Counted from the stretch's first letter, positions 32,401 to 45,754 are shown. The stretch is 64,000 nucleotides of DNA from Siphonodentalium dalli (GCA_032622095.1 CP136066.1:228908961-228972960); one strand, 5' to 3'. The notes: generated by a model not told the origin, from the letters alone. A program made the numbers and translations.

Positions 32401-35280
32401 CTCCATGTACCCCACGATGTTGCCGGCGATAACGGTTTTGTCCCCACAACAATAACCATGCCTCCTTAATTTAAGTGTGATTTTCATAGGTTATCCGTTT
32501 AATTCACACCAATAAGAATAATTCAGTAGCCGACCTAACGATCCGGCGTCAGGTGACGTCAAATTCGGCGTGCGAGAGCAAAGTCGCGAATTGGTGGAAA
32601 CTATATCAGTTTAAGAGTCATTCATACCCCACCCCCGATGTATCACGTGCTCACCCCAATGTTTCGCACACGTTCTATTATATAGCCCGCTACCATGGTA
32701 GCGGGGGACATGGTGATTTAAACGTGGCGTTGTAGCCAATCAGAATGCTAGTTACAACCGGATGTGGTGACAGATTATATTGCACACTAGCAGGGTTACC
32801 CGGCGTTGCCCAGGTTAATGTATGCTGTGGATATTTGTTGGGAATAGAGAATGCTCTTGCTTAAAGTGTTATACGTTTTCTCATAAATTGTATATTCAAA
32901 TAGCATCACAAAACATGATTATTACAGTCATGGAATATAAGTAGTGGCTCACCTTGTCAATTGTCATTCTGTTTATCGTGATTAATCCGTTCTACCAATA
33001 ATGAAGTATTTATTTAATTACAACTGCGTATACATTAGACGTTATAATATGATACATGAACATCATAAACACATTAGTTCGATAAAAGATGATAATTGGG
33101 TTTTACATATTGAGATGTATCAATCAATCTAGTGGGTTGGACTAAGATCTCGAGGACACCTGGCTATCATATCTCCATGAAGATACAGATGTTTCAAAGA
33201 AATTTCCAGGTGCTCCTCTGTTCATGGTGCTATATGTTGGCTAAATATTCTTAGTTTAAACGAAATGTTGCTGCGCATATATATCAGCTACATGTGCCAG
33301 GCACAGAGCGAGATTTTGAGTTGTTTATGTCAGTCGATGAGTCTGTTCTAAAACCCTTGTCAGATGTCAGTATTGGTAGGATCCTGAAAAGTCTTGTGCT
33401 ATTAACTGCATTTTCTTGTATATCAGAAGAAACTATATTTGACTGCACACTGTGACCACTATTTTTGAACAGGCCTTCCATATCTCTTGACAAATTGTAA
33501 TGTTTGTGGAAACTGTATTGAATGGAACAGACTAAATTTGTTATTATATATATGCAATCCTCTGACGGTTCGAGGTCTCTCAGTTTGCACGAATATATAT
33601 ATCTCTTCAATCGAATGATAAATATACGTTTAATGCTTCTTCTAGTTATCTCTTTTTGCTAGCTCATTGTGTGAATGCCTTGATTGCCATTCCCATATAA
33701 ATATGACTGTTAAGAAGATATAATTGTTCAAATGACTTATGTGGGTCACCATATGTCGGGATTGTGAAATGTGAACGCCCAACTACTTAAAATGATATGG
33801 AGATGGCCTGGTGACTGTATATAACTTATATGTGGATATCGGCGAATAGCAATCTTATCAAATATTGTGCATATCCGCTCGCCATCCGTGACGCAAACGA
33901 CACTAAATGTGATTTAATGCATGGTATATCATTGGAGAAAAACGTGTATGAATTTGGTGGAATTTATTTATTAAATCAATTGTTGATGCAACGCTGACTC
34001 GAACAACGCCATATTGCTAAGGTGATTATGTATTCGTTTGGTGGAAATCAGCGACAAAACTATTTCACCATATTTTAAAAGTTTCCCCTTACACCAACAG
34101 CGTCATTTTAGAAAATTTTAACCCGCACCATTATCTTCCTTGTAAAGAGTTACCCCTCTTAGAACGCCTTGGTGCCATCTCGATTGTACCGCGTGAAGTT
34201 AGATATAGAACGCACGCAGACAGACAGACAGCACGATTTTATTTCTTGTATCATTTGAGAAGAACGTGTCTGAATTTGAAGGTAATTGGTACTAAAAATA
34301 TTTTGTATCAGTTTTGGTGACCCTCCCGTCCCTATTTCGGACTCAATCTGCACACACTAAGACTCATTGGAGATTAGAGATGCATATATATTTATCAAAT
34401 TTGGTGCCAATCCCTCCCCTCTCCATCTCTCACCCAAACAGCACAACTATGGCGTCTTTAAATCACGATTAGATTCTTCGTATCATGGATAAGAACGTGT
34501 ATCAATTTGGTGGAAATTGGCGCTAAAAAAATTGTGCATCAATTTTGGTGCCCCTGTGCCTTTCAATGCAACCCTGACTCGAATGAGGCCACATTTGACA
34601 GATAAAAGCCACACCATTAGACTCCTCATACCATGGGGATGATTTTGTATAAGTGTGGTGGCAATCGGCGACTTATTATCAAATTTAGTGCCCACCCCCT
34701 CCCAACCTCTCATCCAAAAACAACAATTTGGCGTTGTTAAATCGCACAATTAGATTCCTTGTATCATGGAGAAGAATATATATCAATTTGGTGGAAATCG
34801 GCGCTAAAATTAGTTTTATCAATTTTGGTGCCCCTCTCCCCTTCCGTTCATCCCTGACTCAAAGACGCCACTTTTGACATACTTAAACCACACCGTTGGA
34901 TTCTTCATATCATGGGGATTATTATATGTAAGTTTCGTGGCAATCGGCGACAGAAAAAAAAAATCTGCCCCGCCCCCCTTCTGGGCACCCCTGACGCGAA
35001 CGGCGCGACTTTTGCCATATTTCAACCACGCCATTAGATTCCTCATATTATGGGGATGATTATATATAAGTTTCGTGGCAATCGGCGACAAATGTTTTTT
35101 CTGCCCCTCCCCCTTTTCTGCCCCTGACAACAACGGCGTCACTTTAGAAAATTCTAACCCCGACCATTATCTTTCTCGTAAAAAGCTACTCCTAGTAGAC
35201 CCCTTTGGCATCATCTAGATGGTCCCCTGTGAATTTCTATAGAACACAGACAGACAGACAGACAGACAGACATTCGCAAA
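29387..35280. repeat. Near-identical 2,947-bp tandem duplication
   Basis: Copy 1 spans about 29387-32333 and copy 2 about 32334-35280. All ORFs and motifs recur at an offset of exactly 2,947 bp, with very few differences (for example 30881/33828 and 31860/34807). Each copy ends in a CAGA microsatellite followed by CATTCGCAAATATA. Each copy carries GCAGGGTTACCCGGCGTTGC near its position 450, a phrase that looks like the start of a dispersed element. No coding capacity is supported; the ORFs at 30337-30663 and 33284-33610 are shadows. Confidence 0.92.
31000..32250. repeat. Internal degenerate satellite, about 140 bp (repeats again in copy 2)
   Basis: The phrase GTGGCAATCGGCGAC or variants recurs at about 31567, 31716, 31848, 31991 and 32131. 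Each is followed by CTGCCCC/GTGCCCC-rich spacers and AACGGCGxxAC. The same array is found at 33947-35197. Confidence 0.8.
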
Positions 35281-35803
35281 TATAGATATAGATGATGTCC
35301 AGAATTTAATACAAGCTTGTCCGACTCCGGCAGTGACTTGACGCTTTCCGTATGTAACACAAACGTGTATACCAAAGTAAGATTTAACAAATGTCCCTTC
35401 ATTTAAGGTATTTTATAATGATTGGACCGGCCCGGACCGATCCAGGCAAGAAAACGGACCACCCACAGCTGGACCGGACCGGACTGGACCGCCTCTTCGC
35501 GTGACCGGACCATCACTGGTTATCAATTATTGATTTTTAATTCTGTTATGTTTCACACTCAGTCAGGTATAACGACACGAGCCCGGCATTGAGGAGGCAT
35601 TGCAGTGTATTTAACAGAACACTTGGTATTCAAACGATTACCTAACCTTATATATAATTTGAGGATGCAATAATTGTCTGGTTGAAACTTTATTCCAACA
35701 CCTCCGAGTGTATATAATATATAGGATATCTGTCCTACTGATCAATTTGTAATCGGAGGTATTGGGAATTATTTGGCCTATCAATTTCGACAACACTTTA
35801 TCA
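35281..35803. other. No gene; GGACC-rich patch
   Basis: At about 35425-35515 the motif GGACCGGACC is repeated irregularly. Otherwise nothing recognised. Confidence 0.6.
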
Positions 35804-37412
35804 GGTCAGGCACATCCTGAATTCTACTATTATAGTGGTATTCCACTATTATAGTGGTATATGACCATTACCGTTTTGTTAATTTGATAAAAGAAGGATA
35901 ATCCAAAATCATATTTCACACAAATATTAATCAAAATCAGTGTCGCACCAATTCGGTATCATACATATAGTTTGTCCAGGAGAATGAATAATCATGACGG
36001 CACACGATAAGCAACTCAATTAGCATGCACTTAATTGAAATGTTATGAAGGAGGGATTGGGTCATCCTGTTATTGTCATTTAGAAAGGCATATATTAGTA
36101 ATATATTATAATTTTATTGAATAACAAAGCTGGCGCGAAAGATCGCACATTATACAGTTGTCGCCCGTTGTCGAGGGAGACATTGAGATTTGTCACCCGC
36201 TCGAGAACGGAATGTCTCCCGAGGAGCGAAGCTCCGAGGGAGACATTCCGTTCTCGAGCGGGTGACAGATCTCAATGTCTCCCGAGAAGAAGGGCAACAA
36301 CTGTTTTGTTATCCGATTATACCACAGAAAATAGCCTTGCCATCCACACGCACGATGTTGCACTGAGTCATGAGTGCTTTCTTTCCCGAATATGTATGTT
36401 TTCAGTAACTACTTATCGTCCCATAGGATTTCTGTTCCATAAACGATAGTCAAGCTGTTGCGCGTTTGATAATCGGCGTTTATTTACGATCATTTTGGTG
36501 GTCAAATCGTAAATATCGGTCCATGCAATGTAAACCAATAACTTGGCAATAAGCCATATAGGTATGTTCTCGTCTTCTGCAAGGCATATTCAATGTCGTC
36601 TTGTGCGCGCAATTTACTCGCGATGTTCATTTCATAACGGTCTTCCCCGAAAGCTATTGGGAAGTTGTCAATTTCATTAATGTACATTCATATGTGTCAG
36701 TGCTCATGGCGATCCTCACATAAAAATACTTCTATGATCACATTGCAGACATCGCGGAGGATAAGTGTACAGTACCATTCATTCGCGACAAACGTATGTA
36801 TTACGTTGTCTACCAGCGAACATTTATAACGAACCAACCTAAAGGGATCCTCTATTTCAATCTTGCATCATAATGTCGACATGAACAAATTGAATCAGCG
36901 AGATGTTTCGATGTAAAACGTAAATAATAACGCTTGTCCGATAAAAGTATCAACTTAAAACTTAAGAATATTAGTGTTCACTAAATATATGCAAATTAGC
37001 AAACACCACAACTGGTGTGTTTTGCGAATCCGTGGGGTATATAAGATCTATGATTTTTTAGTACGTTGTAGTGATGCGAAGTAGATGAGTTACTGCAGTG
37101 TGTGTTTGGAGATATTCTTGCAATATAACATCAAGCGGGCGACAAAAACAATGTCTCCCGGGTGAGCGGGGGACAGTGTGATTTGTCGCCCGCACGTGAC
37201 AGCACATGGGCCAACCAGAAGGGTGGAAAATAGGGAGGAGGATAACAAAGAATTTTGTCGGAAGACTGTTCATTCGCTGCGATCTTTTTAAGAGTAACAT
37301 TTGGCTGTGCACGGGTATGCGCCCTCTTCTAGTCCCGGTACAAATAAAGGAAACGTGAATATTGTATAGTCATATGCCACTATAATAGTGGAATTCAGGA
37401 TGTGCCTGACCT
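35804..37412. mobile_element. TIR element T1, copy 1
   Basis: Starts AGGTCAGGCACATCCTGAAT and ends with its complement. The inverted repeat continues through CACTATTATAGTGG. The same termini and flanking sequence occur at 43603-46503. It carries a central extra region of about 1.1 kb, including a long hairpin, that copy 2 lacks. No transposase is visible; probably non-autonomous. Confidence 0.85.
36158..36300. repeat. Foldback hairpin FB-E
   Basis: GTTGTCGCCC... pairs with ...GGGCAACAA across about 62-bp arms containing GAGACATTCCGTTCTCGAGC. The loop region is GAGGAGCGAAGCTCC. Same design class as FB-B and FB-C. Confidence 0.85.
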
Positions 37413-37607
37413 CTGACCTGTATAAAGTGACCATGGCTGCTTAAAGGCCCTCTTAGTATTCGAACCCATAGAGAGCCCCACATAGACTGGAGCAGACGAC
37501 ACTCTGTAGTGCATGCTTCCATCTGTTTGAGGCTCCATGTGGGTTACCTGTTTATGTGAATCTTCCAATGATCTTGGCCGGGGACCTTATATTAACTGAT
37601 TAATTCA

Positions 37608-37820
37608 AATGCTTTGGACTCCTCATCGAACATTATTTCTCTGTATAGCCAAACCAATATTAAAGTCACAAACCAAGGTTACTGCTACAGTGCTACTTCC
37701 TCATTGGTTCAATGCTTTGGACTCCTCATCGAACATTATTTATCTGTATAGCCTAACCAATATTAAAGTCACCAACCAAGGTTACTGCTACAGTGCTACT
37801 TCCTCATTGGTTCAATGCTA
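37608..37820. repeat. 103-bp tandem duplication
   Basis: Two copies starting AATGCTTTGGACTCCTCATC (37608 and 37711), then the first bases of a third. MITE M1 pieces (GAGCCCCACATAGAC and TGAGGCTCCATGTGGGTT) lie just left at 37470-37550. Confidence 0.9.
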
Positions 37821-37889
37821 TTTGAACCAAACCCACCGTTAATTCGGCTGTTGATATATATTTAGTTCTAGGTTTTTGAGTAATATGGA

Positions 37890-38110
37890 CAAATACCATA
37901 CCCAACGATAATGTTTTAATTAGGCCCAAAGACAAACATCGGATTACCCCAGACCTACGATTTATAATCCGCAATAAGGATCGTGTTCGTAAAATAGAAA
38001 ATAGCCCTAAAATCTGGGAAATAATCGAACAGGTTAAAATTCAGAAAGCTGCGCAACACAATTAACAAAATGAAGAAGTTTGCCAAAAGTAAATATGAAG
38101 ATACCCTCCA
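37890..38110 (+). pseudogene. LINE ORF2 linker fragment
   Basis: Open in one frame for about 60 codons with HRITPDLRFIIRNKDRVRK and KIWEIIEQ, a pattern typical of the region between endonuclease and RT in non-LTR elements. Ends in a stop at about 38064. Remnant only. Confidence 0.55.
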
Positions 38111-39920
38111 GCACAATCATCGCAATAGTATTTTTGGCTTAGCATAAGATTGTTTTTTTAAATAATTTGTATTCAGATCTCAATATATAACATCTCGAGT
38201 ATATGAACAAATGAATTATATAATCAGTGATGTGTCAATTTGTTTAGTCCAGGGTGAGTTATATCTCTCTTTGTTAAATGGTATTGGCGGGGGTAGATTC
38301 TAAAATTATGTTAAATTATTCGAAGAAAGAAAGTTGTTCTCGTGAAAAAATCTTCTTAAACAACCAACACTCTAATATTTGCAGATTTTAAAAAGGCGCT
38401 TATGCCTCAAAAGTTAAACCCTAAATGGTAATTGATAGAGCAAATATAGTAACTGAATTCTACATCATATATCAGAGCGTAGTGCATGGAAAGGTGTGCC
38501 TACTGACCTCCCTCCTGGGATACCACGCAATCAGTTTCAAAGATTTCTGCGAACCGGTTGTACGTGGTCTAGGATGGGGTATGGAGGTCTCTCAGAGTGG
38601 TCCCCGATACTTTTGCCAAATCATTATGATCCCACGCATCCCCAAAATGAAACATACCCAGACATAAATTAACATTTTTAGCATAAAAGATATTGTGAAT
38701 ACAACTTCGATTAATACTATTCCACCACTAAACAAGGGAGACGTACATATGATTTTAACGACCTGGTTAAAGCAAATAATTTTATACTGATGCTGCTTTC
38801 ATTTCCAACTATAAGCTTTACGACTTTACATTGCAACCGAGCCATATTTACGACAAAATGTGAAGAGACATTGGAGGATATCCAGGGTCCGCGCTGGACC
38901 GAAATTTACTCTTGCCAAATAATTTGCCAAATGAAAATATTATTTTGACAAATTCTTGTAGAATTTGCGAAATGCTGTCACTGATAGTACTATTTTCTGC
39001 AACATGTATAATTTGACACTCGCAGTTTGAACGACTTTTGATCGGTAAGAAAGCAGTTAGTTAATCATTAAACTAGTATATCTATTGTGGTTTATCATAC
39101 AACAATAAACCAATCACCGAACAATAAAATGATAGCAGGGTTGCTGCACGAGAAGGGCACAACACAAGATGATTAACTATGTAAACACCACCACACTAAA
39201 TACGGGTAACCCCTCCATCCATTGATACTGATAGCTATTAATATGTCAACTGTCTTGATGAATTAAAAAGTGACTTGCCAAAACCATTGCCAAATGAAAA
39301 TATGTTTTGCCAAATGTGAATTATGTTTGCCATTGGCAAATTTGGCAAGTGACAGTATGAACCATGATAAGTATACTCAGTGCATGCTTTGCCACAAGGT
39401 CATTGGGTTCATTTTCAATGCAAACACTAATTTGAAATTATTGCTGAAATATAGGAGTGGCGACTTGGATTCTAATATTCCATTGAGTTAGATAGTTTAA
39501 CTGGGTTGGTGATTTTTTTTCTTTCAAATAAATAAATAAAATCGATTTATTTGCCAAATTTTTTAAATTAAATCGATTTATTTGATTTTTGTTTCTAACT
39601 GTTATGAAAATATGTAATTGTGCAATTTCTCTGATAATTGAAGGTTCTGAAAGGTGTTGATTAATATTATCCAAGTCTGGATTAATCAGAATTCTGTGAT
39701 TGTATTATTTTTTATTATTTTTTGTATACCAATGAAACACACACATATCATGGCAATACAGATATTGCGACCATGTTCTTTATGCATACCCTTAGGTCCA
39801 TGTGGGATCCAATGTTGTGATATCTGGAAAAGTAGACCTGTGCTTAAACTTTTACTAACAAATTTAGTCAATTTTAGATGAAAACTGAATATATCATCAA
39901 TCACGTTTGCTCTCAGTGAC
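38111..39920. other. No gene recognised
   Basis: AT-rich. The phrase TTTGCCAAAT recurs at 38935-39345. ORFs at 38425-38667, 39270-39491 and 39654-39904 show no domain. Confidence 0.5.
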
Positions 39921-40170
39921 TTGAGGACATACGGTAATCACACTATATATCAAGTATAGGCACTAGACAACTAGAGTAGTTAGATGGCGAGTATATAGTA
40001 GAGCTACTCAGTTAGCATTTATGACAGCGCGAACCCTGAGGTTATCGTCCTAACGTTTGCTATTATCACAGCAGCTAATGGTTCCCTTAACCATTTAACA
40101 TTCAGAAAGTCCCAGAGCGTCCTACCGCATATTGTCCAGTGGACATACGGTAATCACACTATATATCAAG

Positions 40171-40529
40171 TACCCTGTGCCAATGCATTCTCTTATATAT
40201 GCGAGTTGACCATAGGTCGCCTCGCATATATAAGAGAATGCATTGGCCTAACAATTTTTTTTATCATTTGTTATAATTTTTTTTACAATTTTTTTTACAA
40301 TTTGTTACAATTTTAATAATTTTAATAATTTTTTCTTATACTCTTTAACAATTTTATCATTTTTTTCCTACATTCTTTAACAATTTTATCATATTTTATC
40401 ATTTTTTTCTTACATTTTTTTAACAATTTTATAATTTCACCCATACAGAGCCCCAGACAAACATGCTTATATATGCGAGGCGACCTATGGTCGACTCGCA
40501 TATATGAGAGAATGCATTGGCATAGGGTA
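40171..40529. mobile_element. MITE M1, complete copy with TA duplication
   Basis: Ends CCCTGTGCCAATGCATTC and its complement, flanked by TA on both sides. Each end is itself a sub-hairpin around GTCGACCATAGGTCG. Runs of TTTTTTACAATTTT fill the centre. A 32-bp phrase GGACATACGGTAATCACACT... occurs just before it and again at 39925. Confidence 0.85.
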
Positions 40530-40866
40530 TACTATTATCACAGCAGCTAATGGTTCCCATAGTGTCTAGTAAGCCACAGAGAGCATGTAGCATAGCATCC
40601 ACAGAGACCAGAGTTTTGCGTTTTTCCCTGTCATAGTTTACAACAAAAATATTGATTATAACACAACAAATTGTTTTATTTTGAATGTAAATTTGAATGT
40701 AAAAAAAACTTACCTATTGTTTGTTTATTATTTAATATAAAATATTAAAATATTAAAATATAAATACAAAACCTAATAAATATTAACCATACTATCATAC
40801 TTTGGGAGGGGGATTCAAAACTCTGAAAAGAACTTACTCCCATCCATGCATATAAACATTTAAGAA

Positions 40867-41045
40867 ATGGGTGTTGATTTGCTTGCGTTCTATAGAGTAT
40901 GGATGCAAGTTTGTCTGTCATTTTACGACAAACCTGACCGAGAACTAGGTCGTCTACGAATGATTTTACACTCCGAAATGTCTGACCAACTTGCATCCAT
41001 ACTTTATGGAACGCAACAAAATCAACATCCATTACTTATATTTAC
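40867..41045. repeat. Foldback element FB-G
   Basis: Arms of about 62 bp: TGGGTGTTGATTTGCTTGCG pairs with the complement near 41035. GTATGGATGCAAGTTTGTC pairs with its partner near 40995. Confidence 0.8.
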
Positions 41046-41189
41046 ACTCAACCGAGTCAACTGGCAGATTAAAAAGAGTTTTAAGAGCCCATTTCCAACG
41101 TTATTATCGTGGATCGGTGCAAGTTGCATCCACACACAAATGGATGCAAGTTGGGGTCAGCGCACGAAGGCACGTGTGAGTGTAAATAT

Positions 41190-41570
41190 ATAGACATAGC
41201 ACAACGCGCATCTTAATCGAGAATCTTTTATCGAATGAGTTGCGGATGGCGGAAGGATATATTTCGCGAGAGCGTAGCTCGAGCGAAATATAACAATGCG
41301 CCGTCCGCAACGAGTTCGATAAAATATTCAAGATTATGATGCAAGTTGTGTTCTGTATTTATTATGTCACCTTCATTACCTTTATTGTTATTAAAATCTG
41401 ATGAATAACCAGTAATTTTCTGGGCATCGCCAGAATCGGATCGTTGACGTAATGTACGTCATCTTTCTTTGCGACAACGTCAACAAGAATAGTTCCGGCC
41501 TGTATTTCACTAGAGGTATACACAAATATGTATTCAATGGCTCGTATTCCGTTGAATACATGTGCCTCGC
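41190..41570. repeat. Foldback element FB-B, copy 2
   Basis: Inverted relative to 1090-1530. Palindrome at about 41193-41365 with centre CGCGAGAGCGTAGCTCGAGCG, then the shared arm containing GACGTAATGTACGTC and GTTCCGGCCTGTATTTCACT. Confidence 0.8.
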
Positions 41571-41576
41571 GTCGAT

Positions 41577-42013
41577 GGAAGACCTAACCAGGAAGAGGTA
41601 TTTTTTTTTACCCTGTGCCAATGCATTCTCTTATATATGCGAGTCGACCATAGGTCGCCTCGCATATATAAGAGAATGCATTGGCCTAACAATGTTTTAC
41701 AATTTTAATAATTTTTTCTTGTATTCTTTAACAATTTTATAATTTCACCCATACAGAGCCCCAGACAAACATGAGCAGACGACACTCTTCTACATGCTTC
41801 TATATATGTGTGGGGCTCCCTGCAGGGTAATGTATGTTTTTTTATTTTATGTCCTAAAAATTGTAAGAAACATTTATTTAAAAAAAATGATAAAAAATTG
41901 TTAGGCCAATGCATTCTCTTATATATGCGAGGCGACCTGTGGTCGACTCGCATATATAAGAGAATGCATTGGCACAGGGTAAAAAAAAATACCTCTTCCT
42001 GGTGAGGTCTTCC
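41577..42013. repeat. Nested inverted repeat with MITE M1 inside
   Basis: Outer arms GAAGACCTAACCAGGAAGAG and its near-complement at 41978-42013 enclose a complete M1 copy (about 41613-41979). M1 appears inserted at the hinge of a pre-existing palindrome, or the larger unit mobilises M1. Confidence 0.75.
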
Positions 42014-42170
42014 TAAAATAAAATTTCATAACACAATAGCCACCATAAAATTTAGTAATAACACAATTTCGTTCCAATATTCTGTTGGCTGGGGTGGCGA
42101 CGTTCTCTCCTATCAGTATTGGGTGGAGGTAATGACGATATTCATATTACTATTGGATAAAGGGTTAAAT

Positions 42171-42577
42171 GATTACACTGGTGTAGCTTTTCTCAGTTTT
42201 CAGTCATTATCGATACCCGCTAATCCGCCGAGCAAGTTGCCGAAACGATTTTAGGTGATATGCAGCCCGTATAACTGAAGTTATGCCGATTCATGCGATT
42301 GGATAGTCCACTATGGATTATGCAGCCTGAATCGATCAGCTTCCCGCATGTGACGTCCGATGAGGGATTACTAGCGACACGAGGTATCAAACTTGAAAGG
42401 CTGTCGAAATAACATTGGTTGTTTTCAACCGATTGTTTATACAGAAACGGCATCAGAAAAATCTTTTCGTGATGTGCTCATTGGATTAACGGGAATCGAT
42501 AAATCTGTTCGTTGTGTGCTCTGACATTGGATTAGAGGGAATCGATAAAGACTGAGAAAAATTACACCAGTGTAATC
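42171..42577. mobile_element. Short TIR element (407 bp)
   Basis: Terminal repeats of 27 bp: GATTACACTGGTGTAGCTTT at left, complement AAAAATTACACCAGTGTAATC at right, with CTCAGT at the inner edge. Non-coding MITE. Confidence 0.8.
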
Positions 42578-42588
42578 CTTTATTACGC

Positions 42589-43380
42589 AGGCGCCCCATT
42601 CGTCAAATAAAATAAGCTCTCAATTTCAAACAATCAATTTAAAGGGAAAATCAGTATCCTTTGTAACCAATGTATGCTATAGTATTATAACAACACGTGT
42701 TTACCCTCACGATATGGGAAATATGTTCAAATTATGAAAACAAGTGGTTTAAAAAAAAATGTAGATCAACAGACAGTTTGACAGAACATATTTTCAAAAT
42801 TCACACTGCTTTATCTAGACTATATATATGAACCCAACTAGCGTATGCGTTCGGTTTACCATCTAAAATCATGACTGTCTGCGAGAAAATAAATATTTAT
42901 TTGCATATTTTAGTTATTTGGCAACCATTTGCAGGACTATTTTTTATCGGGTAATAGACCAAAACAACATAAAGACAACACAAGTATTATTCAACCACGT
43001 TCCAATAATATGGCAGATATAAATACTCAATACTGATTCATCTTATCAGACATTATGTAGTTTTATGGTGATTTTCCTAAAAACAAATAGTCCTGCAAAT
43101 GGCTGCCAAAAATCTGAAATATGAAATGTGAATGTTTTACTTGTTTTCTCGCAGACAGTCATGAGTTAAGAAATTAAAAAATATTTCCTGTCATCCTGTC
43201 TATCGACATTTTTTTAAACCACCTTTTTTCATAATTCGAACAGAACTGTCATTATATTGAGGGTAAACATTTGTTGTTATAGTTCTATAGCATACATTGG
43301 TGATAAGGGGCAATGATCTTTCCCTTCAAATTAATAGTTTGAAATTGAGATTTTTTTGAAAATTCACGAATGGACGCCAT
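42589..43380. mobile_element. Foldback element FB-F, complete (about 790 bp)
   Basis: Two arms of about 360 bp occupy nearly the whole element. Shared phrases include CAATTTCAAAC, CAATGTATGCTATAG, AATTATGAAAA, GACTGTCTGCGAGAAAA and CCATTTGCAGGACTA. A solo arm is present at 29248-29440. Confidence 0.8.
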
Positions 43381-43898
43381 TATAATAGTATCCCAACATA
43401 TGCCAAAACACCATGACCGGCTTGCTGACCGGTGAGTTATATATCCATATCTTTAGTTTAAGCTAAGTTTAGTCGTATATAATAATATACAAAATGGATT
43501 GGAACACAAGTTATCTCAACTCAGTTAGCCCCTGCTATGTGATCACGAATCTTTGCACTAGATGCACAAACCTTTTATTCTTCATAGTATACAGTTACCA
43601 GGTCAGGCACATACTGAATTCCACTATTATTGTGGTATTCCCCTATTATAGTGGTATATGACCATTACCGATTTGTTAATTTGATAAAAGAGGGATAATC
43701 CAAAATCACATTTGACATAAATATTATTCAAAATCAGTGTCGCACTAATTCGGTAAGATACATATAGTTTGTCCAGGAGAATGAATAATCATGACGGCAC
43801 ACGATAAGCAACTCAATTAGCATGCACTTAGTTTAAAAGTTATGAAGGAACGAATGGGTCATCCTGTTATTGTCATTTAGAAAGGCATATATTAGTAA

Positions 43899-43924
43899 TC
43901 TATACTATATATTTTGAGAGTTCC

Positions 43925-44002
<78 letters not shown>

Positions 44003-45380
44003 ATATATATATGTACTTTATAGAATCGAAAACGGCTGGCTCGATTGAGTTCAAACTTCCGATCTAAGGGTAAAAACCCACGAACACCGTAGTTGTCGCG
44101 TTTTGGAGAAGCTCTGAGCACCATTTATCCACTCCCAAATCACCGCAAAGGCACGGCGTGGGTTAATCAAGTGATTATTTAATGAGCGTTTGTTTTTGAC
44201 GCATCGCTATAAAGAGCGTCTGTTTACCATTCAACGATATTAGCATCTGCAGAGAGATATACGGGGACATTGAGTGGTTTCCTATGCGGGGATATTTATT
44301 GGATGCCATAGTACTCTTACAACATCATTGTTATAGTATGTATGACACTTAGGTCATGGCTTAGGGGGGTAGTTATAGGCATAATGCTTCTCAGAAATCC
44401 CGGTTACAAACCAACACTCACAATTTCGTATTTACGCAAACGTATACGGGAACAAGTGCTTTCCTATTTTTAGAACGCAACACATGATACCAAACAAAAT
44501 TACGTCGCGTTGGTGATGGCGTTCACGGCGGGATTAATTGACGGTCCGCTCTTTGCGAGGAAGGGGTTCACGACGGGATTAACTTTGCGGGGACTATTGA
44601 CCATCTCGTAAGGGTGGACAACCTCTGTCAGGGGCTGCCCAATGGCCACGGGCAGGTTAAAAAAAATCATACCTCTTCTGGGTCTGGGCGTGTATAGACA
44701 TGAACGTGTTGTGTTCCTAAGAACGTATGTAAGTATGTAAGTGTAAAATCCCACCGACACGACCGTGGTCGCGTTTTGGAGAAGCTCAGAGCACCCGTTC
44801 TCCAATCTCAGTCACAAAAAAACGGCAATGCGGTGGTTAAGACATCAACGATCTTTATATTGACCTTATACGGAGGTGTTAGCAATCAACGCTCTTTATT
44901 GCAATGGAAATATGAAACACGGATGCGGTTTCCAATGGACGTGGCTAAACGACTGACCCCATGCGTCCGAAATACGGATGCGGACGAAATGCAATTATCT
45001 CGACTAAAAAGGCAGAATTGATCTAAGAGCTCGAAATATTATGCAGAGGGATTTCACGACGGGATTAATTGACTGTCCGCTCTGAAGTTTAGGACGGGGA
45101 GGACGGGTACCATGCATTAACTCATTGAAAAACAAAGAATGCGTTATCTCGGAAACGGGTGGAGCTATCGACTTGAAATTTGCTATGTGAATGTATCTTG
45201 CCCCGGATACGAATTTTATCGGGTCGCCGAGCCCGTGCGACGCAAGCTTCGCGCATGCGCAGACCGGATCTCGGAAACGGGTGGAGCTATCGACTTGAAA
45301 TTTGGTTAAATTAAAAAAATGTCATGTTTCTGAAACAAAGCCATGAGACGAATGCCGCCAGTGGCGGGCTAACCTGCTAG
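43899..45380 (+). mobile_element. Helitron-like unit H1
   Basis: Starts TCTATACTATATATTTTGAG after an A, and ends with hairpin CCGCCAGTGGCGG (45355-45367) and CTAG at 45377-45380. A TA microsatellite occupies 43929-44010. The rest holds copies of the phrase GGAAACGGGTGGAGCTATCG. No Rep/helicase, so non-autonomous. Confidence 0.75.
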
Positions 45381-45754
45381 TCTCATATATATTTTGAAGA
45401 CCTCTGTTTGTTTGTCTGTATGTATGTCATTTATACAAATCTACGATTCTCGACCGATCGGGACGAAACTTGGTACGTATGTGTAGTTTGACCAGGCGGT
45501 CGTCGTTGTCGTATTGGCGGCCCGTGCGGCGCCACTTCGCGCATGCGCAGACGAGATATTGGAAACGGGTGGAGCTATCGACTTGAAATTTGGTATGTGA
45601 ATGTATCTTGCCCCGGATACGAATTTTATCGGGTCGCCGAGCCCGTGCGACGCCAGCATCGCGCATGCGCAGACCAGATCTCGGAAACGGGTAGAGCTAT
45701 CGACTTGAAATTTGGTTTTTGAATAGCCCGGACAACGTCGGGCTCATCGGCTAG
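45381..45754 (+). mobile_element. Helitron-like unit H2
   Basis: Starts TCTCATATATATTTTGAAGA, immediately after H1. Ends with hairpin AGCCCGGACAACGTCGGGCT (45725-45744) and CTAG. Confidence 0.78.

Noticed and set aside
36117-36449. 110-codon plus-strand ORF
   Set aside because: Runs through the arms of a perfect hairpin (FB-E); the peptide is a by-product of the palindrome.
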